Assembly (NCBI RefSeq): GCF_029227915.1
Contig: NC_079876.1
Span: 33,773,828-33,837,827 of the forward strand
From: Hydractinia symbiolongicarpus
Lineage: Eukaryota; Cnidaria; Hydrozoa; Anthoathecata; Hydractiniidae
Direction: 5' to 3'
Length of the DNA: 64,000 nucleotides
Part shown: positions 1 through 10,601 of the stretch, piece by piece
How positions within the stretch are numbered: position 1 is the first letter of the stretch
Layout: each line of letters starts with the position of its first letter
Notes under the pieces: model-generated
Databases searched by the model: none
What the model was told of the DNA's origin: nothing
What the model saw: the letters and a program-made list of their open reading frames with translations, nothing else
Program-made: the position numbers and the translations under genes

Positions 1-1491
1 TAAGATGAATGTTATTTCTTGGAGTCCAATTGTCTCATTTATCACATTTATCAGGTCACAGTCCAAAGTTAGTTCAATTAAGTCCCACATACAATTGTTT
101 CACTGTTAAAAGCGATGAAACCTAGTAATATCAGATAAATATCGCTAAATACATGTTGGTACGAATATATGACCCAACCGTTGTAACTCAAACGGACTGA
201 CATCGATAGAAAGTCCGTGAAAAGTAGTATTTGAAACTGTCTCTATTTCTTCAGCGCGCGCTAACGGCTAGGATTTGTCCCACGGTTGAAAAGTGACTTT
301 TTTTCTTAATTTTCAAATGAAGCGCTACCACTGGGACCAGTGTAATCGCTGAGTTGTGGCAATCATGTCAAATTAAGAAGAATGTTATTTCTTGGAGTCC
401 AATTGTCTTACTTTTTCATTTATAAAGTCACAGCCCAAAACCAGTTCAATTAAGTCCCACAGTCAATCGTTTTACTGTTAAAAGCAATACAACCTAGTAA
501 TACCGGAAAGATATCACGAAATACATGTTGGTACGAATATGTGACTCAACCGTTGTAATACAAACGGATTGATACTGTTAGAAAGTCAAAGAAATGTATT
601 TTTTGAAACTGTCTCTATTTCTTCAGAGCGGGATAACGGCTAGGATTGGTCCCACAGTAAAGAATGACTTATTTATCTAAATTTTTAAATGAAGCGCTAC
701 CACAGCGCCCAGTGTAATCGCTGAGTTCCGGCAATCTTGTCAAATTAAGAAGAATGTTATTTCTTGGAGTCCAATTGTCTCACTTATAACATTTATAACG
801 TCACAGTCCAAAATCAGCTCAATTTTTTCCCACAGTCAATCGTTTCACTGTTAAAAGCAATGCAACCTATTAATATGAGAAAAATATCGCCTAATGCATG
901 TTTGTACGAATATGTGACACAAACGTTGTAACTCAAACGGACTGATACTGTTAGAAAGTCATTGAAATGTAGTTCTTGAAGCTGTCAATATTTCCTCAGC
1001 GCGTCCTAACGGCTGCGATTTGTCCCACAGTACAAAATGACTTATTTATCTAAATTTTTAAATAAAGCGCTACCACAGCGGCCAGTGTAATCGCTGAGTT
1101 CGGGCAATCACGCCAAAATAAAAAGAATGTTATTTCTTGGAGTCCAATTGTCTCATTTATGAAATTTATCAGGTCACAGTCCAAAGTTAGGTCAATTAAG
1201 TCCCACAGTCAATCGTTTCATTGTTAAAAGCTATGCAACCTAGTAATCTCAGAAAAATATCGCTAAATACATGTTAGTACGATTATGTGTCCCAACCGTT
1301 GTAACTCAAACCGACTGACACCGTAAGAATGTCAATGAAATGTAGTTTTTGAAAATTTCGCTATTTCTTCAGCGCGCGATAACGGCTAGGATTGGTCACA
1401 CGGTACAGAATGATTTATTTATCTAAATTTTAAAATGAAGCGCTACCACAGCGCCCAGTGTAATCGCTGAGTTGCGGCAATCATGTCAAAT
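1..1491 (+). repeat. A-B-C-D higher-order repeat, copy 1 (4-mer)
   Basis: Four monomers of types A (1-373), B (374-745), C (746-1119) and D (1120-1491) in order. It matches 5220-6710 at a constant offset of 5219 (14 monomers), with rare single-base changes, for example GTCAAAG at 582 against GTCAATG. The near-identity ends at about 1465, where GAGTTGCGG here faces TTAGTTCCGG in the other copy. The true left end of the duplicated block may lie outside the window. Confidence 0.88.
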
Positions 1492-4400
1492 TAAGAAGAA
1501 TGTTATTTCTTAAAGTCCAATTGTCTTACTTTTTCATTTATAAGGTCACAGCCCAAAATCAGTTCAATTAAGTCCCACAGTCAATAGTTTCACTGTTAAA
1601 AGCGATACAACCTAGTAATACCGAAAGATATCACGAAATACATGTTGGTACGAATATGTGACTCAACCGTTGTAACACAAACGGATTGATACTGTTAGAA
1701 AGTCAATGAAATGTATTTTTTGAAACTGTCTCTATTTCTTCAGCGCGGGATAACGGCTAGGATTGGTCCCACAGTAAAAAATGACTTATTCATCTAAAGT
1801 TTTAAATGAAGCGCTACCACAGCGACCAGTGTAATCACTGAGATCCGGCAATCATGTCAAATTAAGAAGAATGTTATTTCTTGGAGTCCAATTGTCTCAC
1901 TTATAACATTTATAACGTCACAGTCCAAAATCAGTTCAATTTAGTCCCACAGTCAATCGTTTCACTGTTAAAGGCAATGCAACCTATTAATATGAGAAAA
2001 ATATCGCTAAATGCATGTTTGTACTAATATGTGACACAAACGTTGTAACTGAAATGGACTGATACTGTTAGAAAGTCAATGAAATGTAGATTTTGAAACT
2101 TTCGCTATTTCTTCAGATCGCGATAACGGCTAGGATTGGTCACACGGTAAAGAATGATTTATTTATCTAAATTTTTAAATGAAGCGCTACACAGCGCCCA
2201 GTGTAATCTCTGAGTTCCGGCAATCATGTCAAATTAAGATGAATGTTATTTCCTGGAGTCCAATTGTCTCATTTATCACATTTATCAGGTCACAGTCCAA
2301 AATCAGTTCAATTTAGTCCCACAGTCAATCATTTCATTGTTAAAAGCAATGCAACCTAGTAATATCAGATAAATATCGCTGAATACATGTTGGTACGAAT
2401 ATGTGACTCAACCGTTGTAACTCAAACAGACTGACATCGATAGAAAGTCCGTGAAAAGTAGTACTAGAAACTGTCTCTATTTCTTCAGCCCGCGCTAACA
2501 GCTAGGATTCGTCCCACGGCTAAAAAGTGACTTTTTTATCTTAATTTTCAAATGAAGCGCTACCACAAGGACCAGTGTAATCGCTAAGTTCCGGCAATCA
2601 TGTCAAATTAATAAAAATGTTATTTCTTGGAGTCCAATTGTCTGACTTATAACATTTATAACGTCACAGTCCAAAATCAGTTCAATTTAGTCCCACAGTC
2701 AATCGTTTCATTGTTAAAAGCAATGCAACCTATTAATAAGAGAAAAAAATCGATAAATACATGTTAGTACGAATATGTGACACAACCGTTGTAACTCAAA
2801 CGGACTGACACCGTTAGAAAGTCAATGAAATGTAGTTTTTGAAACTTTCGCTATTTCTTCAGCGCGCGATAACGGCTAGGATTGGTCACACGGTAAAGAA
2901 TGATTTATTTATCTAAATTTTTAAATGAAGCGCTACCACAGCGCCCAGTGTAATCGCTGAGTACCGGCAATCATGTCAAATTAAGAAGATTGTTATTTCT
3001 TGGAGTCCAATTGTCTCATTTATCAAATTTATCAGGTCACAGTCCAAAGTTAGTTCAATTAAGTCCCACAGTCAATCGTTTCATTGTTAAAAGCTATGCA
3101 ACCTAGTAATATCAGAAAAATATCGCTAAATACATGTTAGTACGATTATGTGACCCAACCGTTGTAACTCAAACGGACTGACACCGTTAGAAAGTCAATG
3201 AAATGTAGTTTTTGAAACTTTCGCTATTTCTTCAGCGCGCGCTAACGGCTAGGATTCGTCCCTCGGTTAAAAAGTGACTTTTTATCTTAATTTTCAAATG
3301 AAGCGCTACCACAGGGACCAGTGTAATCGCTGAGTTGCGGCAATCATGTCAAATTAAGAAAAATGTTATTTCTTGAAGTTCAATTTTTTCACTTATAACA
3401 TTTATAACGTCACAGTCCAAAATCAGTTCAATTTAGTCCCACAGGCAATCGTTTCATTGTTAAAAGCAATGCAACCTATTAATATGAGAAAAATATCGAT
3501 AAATACATGTTAGTACAAATATGTGACACAACCGTTGTAACTCAAACGGACTGACACCGTTAGAAAGTCAATGAAATGTAGTTTTTGAAACTTTCGCTAT
3601 TTCTTCAGCGCGCGATAACGGCTAGGATTGGTCACACGGTAAAGAATGATTTATTTATCTACATTTTTAAATGAAGCGCTACCACAGCGCCCAGTGTAAT
3701 CGCTGAGTACCGGCAATCATGTCAAATTAAGAAGAATGTTATTTCTTGGAGTCCAATTGTCTCATTTATCAAATTTATCAGGTCACAGTCCAAAGTTAGT
3801 TCAATTAAGTCCCACATACAATTGTTTCACTGTTAAAAGCGATGAAACCTAGTAATATCAGATAAATATCGCTAAATACATGTTGGTGCGAATATGTGAC
3901 CCAACCGTTGTAACTCAAACGGACTGACATCGATAGAAAGTCCGTGAAAAGTAGTATTTGAAACTGTCTCTATTTCTTCAGCGCGCGCTAACGGCTAGGA
4001 TTCGTCCCACGGTTAAAAAGTGACTTTTTATCTTAATTTTCAAATGAAGCGCTACCACAGGGACCAGTGTAATCGCTGAGTTGCGGCAATCATGTCAATT
4101 TAAGAAAAATATTATTTCTTGAAGGCCAATTTTTTCACTTATAACATTTATAACGTCACAGTCCAAAATCAGTTCAATTTAGTCCCACAGTCAATCGTTT
4201 CATTGTTAAAAGCAATGCAACCTATTAATATGAGAAAAATATCGATAAATCCATGTTAGTACGAATATGTGACACAACCGTTGTAACTCAAACGGACTGA
4301 CACCGTTAGAAAGTCAATGAAATGTAGTTTTTGAAACTGTCTCTATTTCTTCAGCGCGCGATAACGGCTAGGATTGGTCACACGGTAAAGAATGATTTAT

Positions 4401-5219
4401 TTATCTAAATTTTTGAATGAGGCGCTACCACAGCGCCCAGTGTAATCGCTGAGTACCGGCAATCATGTCAAATTAAGAAGAATGTTATTTCTTGCAGTCC
4501 AATTGTCTCATTTATCAAATTTATCAGGTCACAGTCCAAAGTTAGTTCAATTAAGTCCCACAGTCAATCGTTTCATTGTTAAAAGCTATGCAACCTAGTA
4601 ATCTCAGAAAAATATCACTAAGTACATGTTAGTACGATTATGTGACCCAACCGTTGTAACTCAAACGGACTGACACCGTTAGAATGTCAGTGAAATGTAG
4701 TTTTTAAAAATTTCGCTATTTCTTCAGCGCGCGATAACGGCTAGGACTGGTCACACGGTAAAGAATGATTTATTTATCTAAATTTTAAAATGAAGCGCTA
4801 CCACAGCGCCCAGTGTAATCGCTCAGTTCCGGCAATCATGTCAAATTAAGATGAATGTTATTTCTTGGAGTCCAATTGTCTCATTTATCAAATTTATCAG
4901 GTCACAGTCCAAAGTTAGTTCAATTAAGTCCCACAGTCAATCGTTTCATTGTTAAAAGCTATGCAACCTAGTAATATCAGAAAAATATCGCTAAATACAT
5001 GTTAGTACGATTATGTGACCCAACCGTTGTAACTCAAACGGACTGACACCGTTAGAAAGTCAATGAAATGTAGTTTTTAAAACTTTCGCTATTTCTTCAG
5101 CGCGCGATAACGGCTAGGATTGGTCACACGGTAAAGAATGATTTATTTATCTAAATTTTTAAATGAAGCGCTACCACAGCGCCCAGTGTAATCGCTGAGT
5201 ACCGGCAATCATGTCAAAT
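1492..5219 (+). repeat. mixed satellite units, C/D-A dimers
   Basis: Ten monomers between the two ABCD blocks. A B unit (1492) and a C-to-D chimera (1865) lead into an A unit (2237). Units at about 2610, 3355 and 4100 begin as C and end as D, and are spaced 745 bp apart. They alternate with units at about 2983 and 3727 that begin as D and end as A. Two D units follow (about 4473 and 4847). This is a local dimeric higher-order repeat. Nothing other than satellite is present. Confidence 0.75.
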
Positions 5220-5592
5220 TAAGATGAATGTTATTTCTTGGAGTCCAATTGTCTCATTTATCACATTTATCAGGTCACAGTCCAAAGTTAGTTCAATTAA
5301 GTCCCACATACAATTGTTTCACTGTTAAAAGCGATGAAACCTAGTAATATCAGATAAATATCGCTAAATGCATGTTGGTACGAATATATGACCCAACCGT
5401 TGTAACTCAAACGGACTGACATCGATAGAAAGTCCGTGAAAAGTAGTATTTGAAACTGTCTCTATTTCTTCAGCGCGCGCTAACGGCTAGGATTTGTCCC
5501 ACGGTTGAAAAGTGACTTTTTTTCTTAATTTTCAAATGAAGCGCTACCACTGGGACCAGTGTAATCGCTGAGTTGTGGCAATCATGTCAAAT
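5220..5592 (+). repeat. representative monomer, subfamily A (373 bp)
   Basis: Phased from the second T of AAATTAAGA. Diagnostic states are TCATTTATCACATTTATCAGG, CCCACATACAATTGTTTCAC, ATATCAGATAAATATCGC, GACATCGATAGAAAGTCCGTG, GCGCGCGCTAACGG, a TTTATCTTAATTTTCAAATG tail before the GCGCTACCAC box, and GGGACCAG just after that box. The name A is mine. Other clear A units start near 1, 2237, 24240, 29346, 41656, 43149, 46874 and 49375. Subfamily calls were made by eye from shared variants. Confidence 0.8.
5535..5565 (+). other. example of the GCGCT-loop-AGCGC box position (subfamily A, stem broken)
   Basis: In most B and D units the box reads GCGCTACCACAGCGC, a perfect 5 bp stem with a 5 base loop, for example at about 5911. 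In this A unit it reads GCGCTACCACTGGGACC, so the stem is lost. In many C units it is GCGCTACCACAGCGGCC, which keeps four pairs. The stem state thus follows subfamily. A function is not shown. Confidence 0.5.
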
Positions 5593-5964
5593 TAAGAAGA
5601 ATGTTATTTCTTGGAGTCCAATTGTCTTACTTTTTCATTTATAAAGTCACAGCCCAAAACCAGTTCAATTAAGTCCCACAGTCAATCGTTTTACTGTTAA
5701 AAGCAATACAACCTAGTAATACCGGAAAGATATCACGAAATACATGTTGGTACGAATATGTGACTCAACCGTTGTAATACAAACGGATTGATACTGTTAG
5801 AAAGTCAATGAAATGTATTTTTTGAAACTGTCTCTATTTCTTCAGAGCGGGATAACGGCTAGGATTGGTCCCACAGTAAAGAATGACTTATTTATCTAAA
5901 TTTTTAAATGAAGCGCTACCACAGCGCCCAGTGTAATCGCTGAGTTCCGGCAATCTTGTCAAAT
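5593..5964 (+). repeat. representative monomer, subfamily B (372 bp)
   Basis: Diagnostic states are CTTACTTTTTCATTTATAA, CACAGCCCAAAA, GATACAACCTAGTAATACCGG (here AATACAACC), GATATCACGAAATACATG, GTGACTCAACCGTTGTAA followed by ACACAAACGGATTGATACTG (ATACAAACGG here), and a GCGGGATAACGG box. It is 372 bp because one base is missing next to the CTTTTTC stretch. Similar B units start near 374, 1492, 24615, 48003, 48630, 50498, 51125, 56720 and 62690. Confidence 0.8.
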
Positions 5965-6338
5965 TAAGAAGAATGTTATTTCTTGGAGTCCAATTGTCTC
6001 ACTTATAACATTTATAACGTCACAGTTCAAAATCAGCTCAATTTTTTCCCACAGTCAATCGTTTCACTGTTAAAAGCAATGCAACCTATTAATATGAGAA
6101 AAATATCGCCTAATGCATGTTTGTACGAATATGTGACACAAACGTTGTAACTCAAACGGACTGATACTGTTAGAAAGTCATTGAAATGTAGTTCTTGAAG
6201 CTGTCAATATTTCCTCAGCGCGTCCTAACGGCTGCGATTTGTCCCACAGTACAAAATGACTTATTTATCTAAATTTTTAAATAAAGCGCTACCACAGCGG
6301 CCAGTGTAATCGCTGAGTTCGGGCAATCACGCCCAAAT
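5965..6338 (+). repeat. representative monomer, subfamily C (374 bp)
   Basis: Diagnostic states are CACTTATAACATTTATAACG, CAAAATCAGTTCAATTTAG, AAGCAATGCAACCTATTAAT, TAAATGCATGTTTGTACG, GACACAAACGTTCTAACTC (GTTGTAACTC here), TAGTTCTTGAAGCTGTCAAT and GCGTCCTAACGGCTACGATT. This is the most divergent subfamily in the middle of the unit. It dominates, together with D, between about 13.4 and 23.6 kb, and recurs in 9-13 kb and around 49 and 51.5 kb. Confidence 0.8.
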
Positions 6339-6710
6339 AAAAAGAATGTTATTTCTTGGAGTCCAATTGTCTCATTTATGAAATTTATCAGGTCACAGTC
6401 CAAAGTTAGTTCAATTAAGTCCCACAGTCAATCGTTTCATTGTTAAAAGCTATGCAACCTAGTAATCTCAGAAAAATATCGCTAAATACATGTTAGTACG
6501 ATTATGTGTCCCAACCGTTGTAACTCAAACCGACTGACACCGTAAGAATGTCAATGAAATGTAGTTTTTGAAAATTTCGCTATTTCTTCAGCGCGCGATA
6601 ACGGCTAGGATTGGTCACACGGTAAAGAATGATTTATTTATCTAAATTTTAAAATGAAGCGCTACCACAGCGCCCAGTGTAATCGCTTAGTTCCGGCAAT
6701 CATGTCAAAT
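6339..6710 (+). repeat. representative monomer, subfamily D (372 bp)
   Basis: Diagnostic states are TCATTTATCAAATTTATCAGG (here ATGAAATTTATC), AAGCTATGCAACCTAGTAAT, TACATGTTAGTACGA, GACACCGTTAGAAAGTCAAT (here CCGTAAGAAT), GAAACTTTCGCTATTTC (here GAAAATTTCGC), GCGCGCGATAACGG, and GGTCACACGGTAAAGAATGA before the TTTATTTATC tail. Runs of D are seen at 4473-5219 and in the second half of many chimeric units. Confidence 0.8.
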
Positions 6711-8735
6711 TAAGATGAATGTTATTTCTTGGAGTTCAATTGTCTCATTTATCACATTTATCAGGTCACAGCCCAAAGTTAGTTCAATTAAGCCCCACAG
6801 TCAATCGTTTCCCTGTTAAAAGTGATACAACCTAGTAATACCGGAAAGATATCACGAAATACATGTTGGTACAAATATGTGACTCAACCGTTGTAACACA
6901 AACGGATTGACACTGTTAGAAAGTCAATGAAATGTAGTTTTTGAAACTGTCTCTATTTCTTCAGCGCGGGATAACAGCTAGGAGTGGTCCCACAGTATAG
7001 AATGACTTATTCATCTAAATTTTTAAATGAAGAGCTACCACAGCGCCCAGTGTAATCGCTGAGTTCCGGCAATCATGTCAAATTAAGAAGAATGTCATTT
7101 GTTGGAGTCCAATTATCTCACTTATAACATTTATAACGTCACAGTCCAAAATCAGTTCAATTTAGACCCACAGTCAATCGTTTCACTGTTAAAAGCAATG
7201 CAACCTATTAATATGAGAAAAATATCGCTAAATGCATGTTTGTACGAATATGTGACCCAACCGTTGTAACTCAAACGGACTGACACCGTTAGAAAGGAAA
7301 TGAAATGTAATTTTTAAACCTTTCGCTATTTCTTCAGCGCGCGATAACGGCTAGGATTTGTCACACGGTAATGAATGATTTATTTATCTAAATTTTTAAA
7401 TGAAGCGCTACCACAGCGCCCAGTGTAATCGCTGAGTTCCGGCAATCACACCAAATTAAGAAGAATGTTTTTTCTTGGAGTCCAATTGTCTCATTTATCA
7501 CATTTATCAGGTCACAGTCCAAAGTTAGTTCAATTAAGTCCCACAGTCAATCGTTTCATTGTTAAAAGCGATGCAATCTAGTAATATCAGAAAAATATCG
7601 CTAAATACATGTTGGTACGAATATGTGACCCAACCGTTGTAACTCAAACGGACTGACATCGATAGAAAGACCGTGAAAAGTAGTATTTGAAACTGTCTCT
7701 ATTTCTTCAGCGCGCGCTAACGGCTAGGATTCGTCCCACGGTTAAAAAGTGACTTTTTTATCTTAATTTTCAAATGAAGCACTACCAAAGCGCCCAGTGT
7801 AATCGCTCAGTTCCGGCAATCATGTCAAATTAAGATGAATGTTATTTCTTGGAGTTCAATTGTCTCATTTATCACATTTATCAGGTCACAGTCCAAAGTT
7901 AGTTCAATTAAGTCCCACAGTCAATCGTTTCACTGTTAAAAGCAATGCAACCTATTAATATGAGAAAAATATCGCTAAATTCATGTTTGTACGAATATGT
8001 GACACAAACGTTCTAACTCAAATGGACTGATACTGTTAGAAAGTCATTGAAATGTAGTTCTTGAAGCTGTCAATATTTCTGCAGCGCCTCCCAACGGCTA
8101 CGATCGGTCCCACAGTACAAAATGACGTATTTATCTACATTTTTAAATGAAGCGCTACCACAGCGCCCAGTGTAATCACTGAGTTCCGGCAATCATGTCA
8201 AATTAAGAAGAATGTTTTTTCTTGGAGTCCAATTGTCTTACTTATAACATTTATAACGTCACAGTCCAAAATCAGTTCAATTTTGTCCCACAGTCAATCG
8301 TTTCACTGTTAAAAGCTATGCAACCTAGTAATATCAGAAAAATATCGCTAAATACATGTTAGTAGGATTATGTGACCCAACCGTTGTAACTCAAACGGAC
8401 TGACACCGTTAGAAAGTCAATGAAATGTAGTTTTTGAAACTTTCGCTATTTCTTCAGCGCGTGATAACGGCTAGGATTGGTCACACGGTAAAGAATGATT
8501 TATTTATTTAAATTTTTAAATGAAGCGCTACCACAGCGCCCAGTGTACTCGCTGAGTTCCGGCAATCATGTCAAATTAAGATGAATGTTATTTCTTGGAG
8601 TCCAATTGTCTTATTTATGACATTTATCAGGTCACAGTCCAAAGTTAGTTCAATTAAGTCCCACATACAATTGTTTCACTCTCAAAAGCGATGCAACCTG
8701 GTAATATCAGATAAATATCGCTAAATACATGTTGG
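6711..8735 (+). repeat. mixed satellite units
   Basis: About five and a half monomers of mixed type with no long near-identical partner that I could find. Chimeric units are common: the unit near 7830 begins A-like and switches to C at the AAGCAATGCAACC position, and the unit near 8577 begins D/A-like and switches to B. No gene or foreign sequence is seen. Confidence 0.7.
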
Positions 8736-10601
8736 TACGAATATGTCACCCAACCGTTATAACACAAACGGATTGATACTGTTAGAAAGTCAATGAAATG
8801 TAGTTTTTTAAAACTGTCTCTATTTCTTCAGCGCGGGATAACGGCTAGGATTGGTCCCACAGTAATAAGTGTCTTTTTTATCTTAATTTTCAAATGAAGC
8901 GCTACCACAGCGCCCAGTGTAATCGCTGAGTTTCGGCAATCATGTCAAATTAAGAAGAATGTTATTTCTTGGAGTCCAATTGTCTCACTTATAACATTTA
9001 TAACGTCACAGTCCAAAATCAGTTCAATTTAGTCCCACAGTCAATCGTTTTACTGTTAAAAGCAATGCAACCTATTAATATGAGAAAAATATCGCTAAAT
9101 GCATGTTTGTACGAATATGTGACACAAACGTTCTAACTCAAATGGATTGATACTGTTAGAAAGTCATTGAAATGTAGTTCTTGAAGCTGTCAATATTTCT
9201 GCAGCGCCTCCTAACGGCTACGATTGGTCCAACAGTACAAAATGACGTATTTATCTACATTTTTAAATGAAGCTCTACCACAGCGGCCAGTGGAATCGCT
9301 GAGTTCCGGCAATCACGTCAAATTAAGAAGAATGTTATTTCTTGGAGTCCAATTGTCTCATTTATCAAATTTATCAGGTCACAGTCCAAAGTTAGTTCAA
9401 TTAAGTCCCACAGTCAATCGTTTCACTGTTAAAAGCGATACAACCTAGTAATACCGGAAAGATATCACGAAATACATGTTGGTACGAATATGTGACTCAA
9501 CCGTTGTAACACAAACGGATTGATACTGTTAGAAAGTCAATGAAATGTAGTTTTTGAAACTGTCTCTAATTCTTCAGCGCGGGATAACGGCTAGGATTGG
9601 TCCCACAGTAAAAAATGACTTATTCATCTAAATTTTTAAATGAAGCGCTACCACAGCGCCCAGTGTAACCGCTGAGTTCCGGCAATCATGTCAAATTAAG
9701 AAGAATGTTTTTTCTTGGAGTCCAATTGTCTTACTTATAACATTTATAACGTCACAGTCCAAAATCAGTTCAATTTTGTCCCACAGTCAATCGTTTCACT
9801 GTTAAAAGCAATGCAACCTATTAAATGAGAAAAATATCGCTTAATGCATGTTTGTACGAATATGTGACACAAACGTTGTAACTCAAATGGACTGATACTG
9901 TTAGAAAGTCATTGAAATGTAGTCCTTGAAGTTGTCAATATTTCTTCAGCGCGTCCTAACGGCTACGATTGGTCCCAGAGTACAAAATGACTTATTTATC
10001 TAAATTTTTAAATAAAGCGCTCCCACAGCGGCCAGTGTAATCGCTGAGTTCCGGCAATCACGTCAAATTAAGAAGAATGTTATTTCTTGGAGTCCAATTG
10101 TCTCATTTATCAAATTTATCAGGTCACAGTCCAAAGTTAGTTCAATTAAGTCCCACAGTCAACCGTTTCATTGTTAAAAGCTATGCAACCTAGTAATATC
10201 AGAAAAATATCGCTAAATACATGTTAGTAGGATTATGTGACCCAACCGTTGTAACTCAAACGGACTGACATCGATAGAAAGACCGAGAAAAGTTGTATTT
10301 GAAACTGTCTCTATTTCTTCAGCGCGCGCTAACGGCTAGGATTCGTCCCACGGTTAAAAAGTGACTTTTTAATCTTAATTTTCAAATGAAGCGCTACCAC
10401 AGCGCCCAGTGTAATCGCTGAGTTCCGGCAATCATGTCAAATTAAGAAGAATGTTATTTCTTGGAGTCCAATTGTCTCACTTATAAAATTTATAAGGTCA
10501 CAGTCAAAAATCAGTTCAATTTAATCCCACAGTCAATCATTTCACTGGTAAAAGCGATGCAACCTATTAATATGAGAAAAATATCGCTAAATGCATGTTT
10601 G
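8736..10601 (+). repeat. 1866 bp 5-mer higher-order repeat, copy 1
   Basis: The block repeats at a constant offset of 1866 bp. The junction is at a TACGAATATGTCACCCAACC segment found at 8736 and 10602. Shared rare variants include GTTATAACAC, TTTTTTAAAACTG, AGTAATAAGTGTC, CTCTAATTC, TTAAATGAGAAAA, GCTCCCACAG and TTAGTAGGATTATG. Each copy holds a 74-codon open frame (9224-9448 and 11090-11314) that is a satellite by-product. Confidence 0.9.

Larger units (their letters stand above)
5220..6710 (+). repeat. A-B-C-D higher-order repeat, copy 2 (4-mer)
   Basis: Near-identical to 1-1465 at offset 5219 up to about 6684. Monomer boundaries are 5220, 5593, 5965 and 6339. This block is the clearest statement of the four subfamilies and of their order. 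Confidence 0.88.

Noticed and set aside
9224-9448. 74-codon open frame, identical at 11090-11314 and near-identical at 12958-13182
   Set aside because: It lies entirely in satellite, crosses a monomer border and repeats only because the 1866 bp block is duplicated. No coding signal or family resemblance is seen.
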